From Azospirillum halopraeferens DSM 3675 (GTDB taxonomy: Bacteria; Pseudomonadota; Alphaproteobacteria; Azospirillales; Azospirillaceae), in contig NZ_KE386928.1 of the NCBI RefSeq assembly GCF_000429625.1, forward strand, positions 1-39,747: a stretch of 39,747 bases of DNA. The letters are read 5' to 3'. Position numbers and translations under genes: made by a program. Each line of letters begins with the position of its first letter. The stretch's first letter is position 1. Below the pieces are notes generated by a model that saw only the letters and a list, made by a program, of their open reading frames with translations, made no database searches and was not told the origin of the DNA. Shown piece after piece: positions 34,432-39,747 of the stretch.

Positions 34432-35370
34432 ATGGCCGCCGCCCTTCTGCACCGGGTTCTCTACGCAACAGCGCTGCTGCTGGCCGTCTCCATGGCCGGG
34501 TTCGCGCTGTTGCGGCTGATGCCCGGCGACGCGGGGGAGGTGCTGCTGATTCACCAGATGGCCGGGGAGCTGCCGGGGCCGGAGGCGCTGGCGCGTTTCA
34601 AGCGCGAACACGGGCTGGACGACCCGTTGCCGCTGCAATACCTGCGCTGGCTGGGCGCGGTGCTGGGGGGCGATCTCGGCCGCTCGTTCCAGACCGGCGA
34701 CCCCGTGGCGCAGGAGGTGGGGATGCGCCTGGTCAACAGCGTCCTGCTGGGCGCCGCGGCCATGGCCCTGGCCTGCGCGGTGGCCTTTCCCGCGGGCATC
34801 GCCGCCGCCCTGTGGCGGGGCGGGCCGGTGGACCGGGCCGTCTCCGCCCTGGCGGTGCTGGGCATGGCCGTGCCGAACTTCTGGTACGCGCTGCTGGCCG
34901 TGCTGCTGTTCTCGCTGACGCTGGGCTGGCTGCCGTCCTCGGGCTATGGAACGTGGGCGCACGTGGTGCTGCCCGCCCTCGTGGTGGGAACCTCGCTGAG
35001 CGGTGTCATCGCCCGTTTCGTGCGCAGCACCTGTGCGGAGGAGCTGCCGCGCGCCTATGTGCGCACCGGCCGCGCCAAGGGGGTGGGGGAGGTGCCGCTG
35101 ATGCTGCGCCACGTGCTGCCCAACACCATGGTGCCGGTGCTGGCCCTGCTGGGGTTGCAGGCGGCCCGCGTGTTCGACGGCATCGTGGTGGTGGAGACGG
35201 TGTTCGCCTGGCCGGGGCTGGGCCGGCTGCTGGTGGACGCCATCCTCAGCCGCGACTTCCCGGTGATCCAGGGCTGCCTGCTGGTGCTGGGCGTGGTCTA
35301 TGCGGGGCTGCACCTGGCGGTCGACGTGGCGGCCATGCTGGTCGACCCGCGCATCCGCGGGGCGGTGTGA
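34432..35370 (+). CDS. ABC transporter permease, DppB/NikB type (family 5)
   Basis: A 312-residue inner membrane protein with six hydrophobic segments. The N terminus with FALLRLMPGD and a large periplasmic loop (about 28-100, with FKREHGLDDPLPLQYLRWL) is typical of DppB/OppB/NikB. The ATPase-contact loop is RAYVRTGRAKGVGEVPLMLRHVLPN near residue 203. It pairs with the following permease. Substrates in this family are peptides, nickel chelates, sugars or opines; which one is not shown. It starts the five-gene operon. The next gene begins two bases after its stop. Confidence 0.92.
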   Translation: MAAALLHRVLYATALLLAVSMAGFALLRLMPGDAGEVLLIHQMAGELPGPEALARFKREHGLDDPLPLQYLRWLGAVLGGDLGRSFQTGDPVAQEVGMRLVNSVLLGAAAMALACAVAFPAGIAAALWRGGPVDRAVSALAVLGMAVPNFWYALLAVLLFSLTLGWLPSSGYGTWAHVVLPALVVGTSLSGVIARFVRSTCAEELPRAYVRTGRAKGVGEVPLMLRHVLPNTMVPVLALLGLQAARVFDGIVVVETVFAWPGLGRLLVDAILSRDFPVIQGCLLVLGVVYAGLHLAVDVAAMLVDPRIRGAV

Positions 35371-35371
35371 C

Positions 35372-36229
35372 GTGGCGGCCGGCGGGGCGGGCAGCGCGCT
35401 GCGGCTGGGTCTGGCGGCGCTGGCGGTGGCGGTGCTGCTGGTCGGCGTGCTGCCGCTGCTGGCGCCCCACGACCCCCACCGGGTCGCCTTCGCCGCCCGC
35501 CTGCTGGCGCCGGGGCCGGAGTACCCGCTGGGCACCGACCATCTCGGCCGCTGCGTGCTCAGCCGGCTGATCCACGGCTTCCGGGTGACGCCGCTGGCGG
35601 CGCTGGCGGTGGTGGTGACGGCCCTGGGCGCCGGCACCGCGGTGGGCCTGGCGGCCGGCAGCATCGGCGGCGCCTTCGACCGGGTGGTCATGCGCGTGGT
35701 GGAGGGCATCCAGATCCTGCCGGGGCTGGCCCTGGCGCTGATCATCGCCGGGGTGTTCGGCCTCGGCCTGTGGACGGTGGTGCTGGCGCTGGCCGCCGTG
35801 CACTGGACGGAGTACGCGCGGCTGGCCCGCACCATGACGCTGGCGGAGCGGGCCAAGCCCTACGTGCTGGGGGCCGAGGCGCTGGGGGCGCCGCGCCATC
35901 GGGTGGTGCTGCGCCACGTGCTGCCCAACATCGCCGCGCCGATCCTGGTGCTGGGCACGGTGTCCCTGTCGTGGGCCATCCTGTCCTTCGCCGGACTCAG
36001 CTTTCTCGGCCTCGGCGCCGAGCCCGGCTCCACCGAATGGGGCCTGATGATCGCCGAGGCGCGCAACCACATGCGCCTGCACCCGCGGCTGGTGCTGGCA
36101 CCGGGGCTGACCATCGTCGCCCTGGTCATCGCCGTTAATCTGCTGGGCGACGCCCTGCAGGACCGCGCCGCCGCCGGGTCCGCCGGCACGGCGCACCGAT
36201 TCGTCACCGGGAAGGGGAGAACGTCATGA
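35372..36229 (+). CDS. ABC transporter permease, DppC/NikC type (family 5)
   Basis: A 285-residue inner membrane protein with six membrane segments. The DppC signature near the start is EYPLGTDHLGRCVLSRLIHG, and the ATPase-contact loop is ALGAPRHRVVLRHVLPN near residue 174, followed by SFLGLGAEPGSTEWGLMI. The GTG at 35372 is used because it sits two bases after the preceding stop; no other start gives the N-terminal membrane helix. Its stop overlaps the next start (ATGA at 36226-36229). Confidence 0.9.
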   Translation: MAAGGAGSALRLGLAALAVAVLLVGVLPLLAPHDPHRVAFAARLLAPGPEYPLGTDHLGRCVLSRLIHGFRVTPLAALAVVVTALGAGTAVGLAAGSIGGAFDRVVMRVVEGIQILPGLALALIIAGVFGLGLWTVVLALAAVHWTEYARLARTMTLAERAKPYVLGAEALGAPRHRVVLRHVLPNIAAPILVLGTVSLSWAILSFAGLSFLGLGAEPGSTEWGLMIAEARNHMRLHPRLVLAPGLTIVALVIAVNLLGDALQDRAAAGSAGTAHRFVTGKGRTS

Positions 36230-37770
36230 ACAGGGGTAAGGCCGCCGGCCTGCTCGCGGTACCGCTGCTGGCGGCGCTGCTGGCCGTGGCACCGGCGCCG
36301 TCGGCGCGGGCCAACGACGCCGGCACGCTGGTCGTCGCCACCATGTGGGAAAGCCTGCCGCACTCCATGGAGGCGCGGCGCAGCCGCTTCTTCAACGAGA
36401 GCGAGATCCTCGACACGCTGATCAAGCTCGACCATTCCATGGCCCTGCAGCCCGGACTGGCCACGGCGTGGGAGCCGGTGTCGCCCACCGAATGGCGCTT
36501 CACCCTGCGCGAGGGCGTGGTCTTCCACGACGGCACGCCGCTGACCGCGGCGGTGGTGAAGCACTCGCTGGAGCGGGTGCTGGCCCTGCTGTCCTTCGCC
36601 GGGGACCTGCTGAACGTGGCCGCCATCGAGGCGCCGGCCCCTCTGGAGCTGCGCATCCGCACCACCGAGCCCTTCGCGGCCCTGCCCAACCAGCTCACCG
36701 ACGCCATCGCGGTGGTCTACGCCCCGTCCTCCTTCGACGCCGAGGGCAAGTTCGTCAAGCCCGTGGGCACCGGCCCCTGGCGGTTCGTGGAGTATGTGAA
36801 GCAGAGCCACACGGTGGTGGAGCGCTTCGACCGCTACTGGGGGGCGGCGCCGGCGCTGGACCGGGTGGTCTACCGCTTCATCCCCGACCACAACACCCGC
36901 GCCCTGGCGCTGGAGGCCCGCGAGGTCGACATGGCCGTCGACATCCCCTCCGCCGACGTGGCGCGGCTGAAGGACGTCAAGGGGATGACCGTCTACCGCG
37001 AGCCCGCCGCCGGCCTCTACTACGGCGCCTTCAACGTGGCCGACGGGCGGCCGCTGGCCGACGTCCGGGTGCGCCGTGCGGTGAACCGCATGGTCGACCG
37101 CGCCGCCCTGGTGGACGCCGCCCTGGACGGGGTGGGGGAGCCCGCGTGGTCCTTCTTCTCGCCCCGCTTTCCCTGGGTGCCCGACGGCGTGCCCGCCGAC
37201 GCCCACGATCCCGGGGGTGCGGCGGATCTGCTGACGCAGGCCGGCTACGCCCGGCAGGGCGGGCAGTGGCGCAAGGACGGCAAGCCGCTGACCCTGCGCA
37301 TCCTCAGCTACACCGGCCGCACCGAGATGGCGCCGGTGACCGAGGCTCTGGCCGCCATGTTGCAGGCCGAGGGCGTGGCGACGGAGGTGCAGATGTACAC
37401 CTGGCCGGGCATGCTCGATCTGGTCAAGAAGGGCGACTATGACGTGTCGGTCGTCTACTGGACGCCGGAGATGACCGGCCATCCCGACCTGCACCTGAAG
37501 TCGCAGTTCCATTCCAGAGCCGGCCTGAATTACCAGAACTGGGCCAACGCCGCCTTCGACGCCGCGGTGGACAAGGGCCGCACCCTGCCGCCGGGTGCGG
37601 AGCGCCGGGCCACCTACCGCGAGGCCCTGACGATTCTGCACGACGACGCGCCGATCCTGCCGCTGGTGCACAAGGTGTACGCCGCCGCCTCGTCGGACCG
37701 GGTGAAGGGGTTCCGGGTGCATCCCTCCGGCTTCTTCTACGACTTCAAGAGCGTATCGAAGGAGCCGTGA
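36226..37770 (+). CDS. ABC transporter substrate-binding protein (family 5)
   Basis: A 514-residue periplasmic protein. A signal peptide (to about residue 29, ARA/ND) is followed by the SBP_bac_5 fold, with features such as LATAWEPVSPTEWRFTLREGVVFHDGTPLTAAVVKHSLERV and VGTGPWRFVEY, and DVRVRRAVNRMVDRAALVDAAL in the second half. It captures the substrate for the two permeases. Peptides, glutathione, nickel complexes and other compounds are bound by relatives; no residue fixes the ligand. Translationally coupled to the upstream permease. Confidence 0.92.
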   Translation: MNRGKAAGLLAVPLLAALLAVAPAPSARANDAGTLVVATMWESLPHSMEARRSRFFNESEILDTLIKLDHSMALQPGLATAWEPVSPTEWRFTLREGVVFHDGTPLTAAVVKHSLERVLALLSFAGDLLNVAAIEAPAPLELRIRTTEPFAALPNQLTDAIAVVYAPSSFDAEGKFVKPVGTGPWRFVEYVKQSHTVVERFDRYWGAAPALDRVVYRFIPDHNTRALALEAREVDMAVDIPSADVARLKDVKGMTVYREPAAGLYYGAFNVADGRPLADVRVRRAVNRMVDRAALVDAALDGVGEPAWSFFSPRFPWVPDGVPADAHDPGGAADLLTQAGYARQGGQWRKDGKPLTLRILSYTGRTEMAPVTEALAAMLQAEGVATEVQMYTWPGMLDLVKKGDYDVSVVYWTPEMTGHPDLHLKSQFHSRAGLNYQNWANAAFDAAVDKGRTLPPGAERRATYREALTILHDDAPILPLVHKVYAAASSDRVKGFRVHPSGFFYDFKSVSKEP

Positions 37771-37772
37771 CC

Positions 37773-38399
37773 ATGGGCCGCCGCTGCCTGTTCCTGAAGC
37801 CCATCCGCGGTGCCGGCGGCGACCTGCCGGACGTGATGGCCCACACCGACCGCGCCGACGAGGCCGAGCAGTACGCCCTCGACGGGGTGCGGCTGGAGGA
37901 CTACGCCGCCCTGCTGCTGCCCGCCCACCTGGACCAGCGCTGGTTCGGCGGGCAGACCGCGCGGGTGGAGGCATTCCTGGACGGTGGCGGCACCCTGGTG
38001 TTCAACGGCCACGTGGCGTGGCCGATGCTGCCGGAGTTCCGGCCCTTCGTGCCGCTGGCCAGCCGGCGCCTGGATGATCTGCGGGTGCACCGGCTGGCCG
38101 GGCACCCGGTGTTCGCCGGGGTGGCGGAGGACGACCTGACCTTCCGCCGCGGCGTTGCCGGTTTCTACGGCCGCGGCCACAACCCGCCGCCCGACGGGGC
38201 GGTGGTGCTGCACGGGCTGGGGCCGGACCGCGCCCCGGTGGACTGGGTGTGGCAGCGGCCGCGCGGCGGCCGCATCCTGATGCACGCCGGCAACGACCTG
38301 TGGATGTACGCCGGCGCCGCCGACAGCACCGGCCGCATCGTGCCGCAGCTCATCGCCTGGGCCTGCGGCGACCGGACGGACGGGGAGGACACGCCATGA
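37773..38399 (+). CDS. Putative amidotransferase-fold (ThuA-like) protein, partner 1
   Basis: A 208-residue protein with alternating strands and helices resembling class I glutamine amidotransferase-like or ThuA-like folds: YAALLLPAHLD, then VEAFLDGGGTLVFNGHVAWPMLP. The nucleophile cysteine of true amidotransferases is absent at the expected turn (FNGHVAWP), so a hydrolase using another residue, or a binding role, is more likely. No signal peptide. The ATG at 37773 is 8 bases after GGAG. It overlaps the next gene by four bases (ATGA). Its presence in an ABC transporter operon suggests it acts on, or senses, the imported compound. Confidence 0.55.
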   Translation: MGRRCLFLKPIRGAGGDLPDVMAHTDRADEAEQYALDGVRLEDYAALLLPAHLDQRWFGGQTARVEAFLDGGGTLVFNGHVAWPMLPEFRPFVPLASRRLDDLRVHRLAGHPVFAGVAEDDLTFRRGVAGFYGRGHNPPPDGAVVLHGLGPDRAPVDWVWQRPRGGRILMHAGNDLWMYAGAADSTGRIVPQLIAWACGDRTDGEDTP

Positions 38400-39001
38400 A
38401 ACGCCTGGCCGCGCTGGACAGCGGCACCTACTACCACCGCGAGACCCTGTACGGGGAGCGGTACCGCCACCATTTCGACCGCATCCTCTACGCCCGCGAC
38501 GTCGGCGCCGCCGACCTGTCGGACGTGGACGTGCTGTTCGTCACCTGCCGCACCGACCCGTCGCTGCTGGTGCCCCACTGCGACCGCATCGCGGCGTTCC
38601 TGGAGCGCGGCGGCACGGTGGTCGCCATGGGCTCCACCGGCCCCCACCATTGGCTGCCCGGTGTGGAGTGGACCGACACCGCCACGAACTTCTGGTGGTG
38701 GCTGACCCCCGGCGCCGACCCCGGCCTGCGCGTGGCGTCGCCCGACCATGCCCTGTGGCGCCACATCGCCCTGTCCGACGCCACCTGGCACCACCACGGC
38801 CACTTCGCCCCGCCGCCGGGGGCGGAGACGGTGATCGCCCTGGAGAGCGGCGGCGCCATCCTCTACGACGACCGCACGACCACCCCCGGCCGTATGATCG
38901 TGACGGCCCTCGACCCCTGCTACCACCACGGCAGCTTCTTCATGCCGGCCACCACGCGGTTCCTGGACGGATTCCTGCCGTGGCTGCGGGGCGGGGGGTA
39001 G
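38396..39001 (+). CDS. Putative amidotransferase-fold (ThuA-like) protein, partner 2
   Basis: A 201-residue protein with the same layout as its upstream neighbour: DVDVLFVTCRTDP, then IAAFLERGGTVVAMGSTGPHHWLPG, so the two may be distant paralogues forming a heterodimer. Many histidines and tryptophans cluster in the middle (NFWWWLTP, ATWHHHGHF) and near the end (LDPCYHHGSFF), as in a metal or ligand site. No signal peptide is seen. GGGGAGG precedes the ATG, which overlaps the previous stop. Function unknown; last gene of the operon. Confidence 0.6.
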   Translation: MKRLAALDSGTYYHRETLYGERYRHHFDRILYARDVGAADLSDVDVLFVTCRTDPSLLVPHCDRIAAFLERGGTVVAMGSTGPHHWLPGVEWTDTATNFWWWLTPGADPGLRVASPDHALWRHIALSDATWHHHGHFAPPPGAETVIALESGGAILYDDRTTTPGRMIVTALDPCYHHGSFFMPATTRFLDGFLPWLRGGG

Positions 39002-39041
39002 GGAGGGGGCGGGGGCCGGCGCGATCAGGCTTGCGCCGCGG

Positions 39042-39747
39042 TCACGTCCGCTTGCGGCCCCGCCGGTTCCGTCTCGCCCCGGCGGTGTCCGGCGTCCGTG
39101 CCGCCGCCGCACGCATCCCGGCGGTGAGACGATCATGGATGGCGCGCGCCGGCTGGCGGACTTCCGGGTTCACGTCCCGCAGCCTGGGCTCGCCGTGAAC
39201 GAAGGCGACGAAGGCGGCATGCACCGGCGCGTAGCGTTCCGCGTGGCCGCTTTCCTCCAGCCAGCCGATGAGCTTTTCCCCGTAACCGCGCGCCCGGGCC
39301 AGCCGGAGGAGGCGCAGCAGGTCGTTGAGGAAGCTCCGGCCATCGCTGTCCAGCCCGTGCCCGAGCGCCCGGTCGAGCTGCGCCATGGCCGTTCCGAAAT
39401 TGTCCCCGGCGAGAGCGAGGCCGGCGTCCAGCAGGGCGAGCCCGGCGGGCGGCAGCTTGGTCAGACCCGCCCGCAGCGTCGCCGCGTCATCGGGCCGGTC
39501 TGTCAGAAGGAACAACCACGCCAGGTTTTCTGCGGCTGAGACCTCGTCCGGTTGTCGTTGGTGCGCTGCCGCATACGCCGAAGCCGCCTCGTCCACCTTT
39601 CCCAAATCATCGAACAGCCGGTTCCCCTTATGGACGAGCGCCTTCGCGACCTGTTGCAGCAGGACGGTGTCGGTAGCGTCGGCGAACCGTTCGATGACGG
39701 CGTCGTACGCGGCGATGGCGTCCTCGGTGCGACCGAGGGTGCCGAGA
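39042..39747 (-). CDS. TPR-repeat protein, C-terminal part (partial)
   Basis: The reading frame is open through the window edge at 39747 and ends at 39042, giving about 235 residues. The first part shows tetratricopeptide-like repeats (LGTLGRTEDAIAAYDAVIERF, then KGNRLFDDLGKVDEAASAY), spaced about 45 residues apart, followed by a helical region with less regular repeats and a basic tail (ARRNRRGRKRT). TPR arrays mediate protein contacts. The missing N terminus may carry an effector domain. It converges on the ABC operon. Confidence 0.75.
   Translation of the reverse strand, partial: LGTLGRTEDAIAAYDAVIERFADATDTVLLQQVAKALVHKGNRLFDDLGKVDEAASAYAAAHQRQPDEVSAAENLAWLFLLTDRPDDAATLRAGLTKLPPAGLALLDAGLALAGDNFGTAMAQLDRALGHGLDSDGRSFLNDLLRLLRLARARGYGEKLIGWLEESGHAERYAPVHAAFVAFVHGEPRLRDVNPEVRQPARAIHDRLTAGMRAAAARTPDTAGARRNRRGRKRT

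Overview
The window reads as an alphaproteobacterial chromosome segment, most like Azospirillum or a close relative in the Rhodospirillales. The grounds are very high GC, GTG and TTG starts, FixK and NifA type control signals, and a nif accessory operon in the order iscA-like, nifU, nifS, nifV, cysE, nifW. This assignment is inferred from gene content; no ribosomal RNA or tRNA gene is present.

Layout. 1-378: 3' end of an RTX-type secreted protein. 634-2248 (minus): arsR / DUF318 permease / mini-thioredoxin operon with a visible operator. 2495-3334: tandem universal stress protein. 3605-6819: a PAS-(degenerate GGDEF)-EAL protein, a stand-alone FixJ-like receiver and a FixK/FNR-type regulator, with an FNR-like box and repeated TACGT motifs between them. 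6921-10895: lipoprotein, a translationally coupled aminotransferase/acetolactate decarboxylase pair, a TRIC-type channel and a methyltransferase. 11015-13216: def-fmt-truA behind a good sigma70-type promoter. 13332-19493: two small secreted or membrane proteins, an orphan LivH-like permease with a lipobox-bearing front domain, leuC and a large DUF2339 membrane protein. 19699-25329: the nif block. A helical-repeat protein and the iscA-nifU-nifS-nifV-cysE-nifW operon are divergently transcribed from two sigma54 promoters around a NifA site. NifU, NifS and the IscA-like protein supply Fe-S clusters, CysE supplies the cysteine precursor used by NifS, NifV makes homocitrate for FeMo-co, and NifW protects the MoFe protein. 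25502-26899: soluble chemoreceptor with a zinc-binding CZB domain. 27167-33977: YgiQ-type radical SAM protein, a polytopic membrane protein, small conserved proteins, an AEC transporter, a FAD/Rieske oxidoreductase and a small exported protein. 34432-39001: a five-gene operon with family-5 ABC permeases and binding protein plus two amidotransferase-fold-like proteins, without an ATPase gene. 39042-39747: 3' end of a TPR protein.

The most unusual signals are these. A dispersed element of about 118 bp is present twice (511-628 and 19582-19701); it holds three hairpins, and the third shows three compensatory base-pair changes between copies. A compact divergent sigma54/NifA region lies upstream of the nif operon. 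The ABC operon without an ATPase carries two unknown amidotransferase-like partners. The nif-linked CysE has a cysteine-rich tail.
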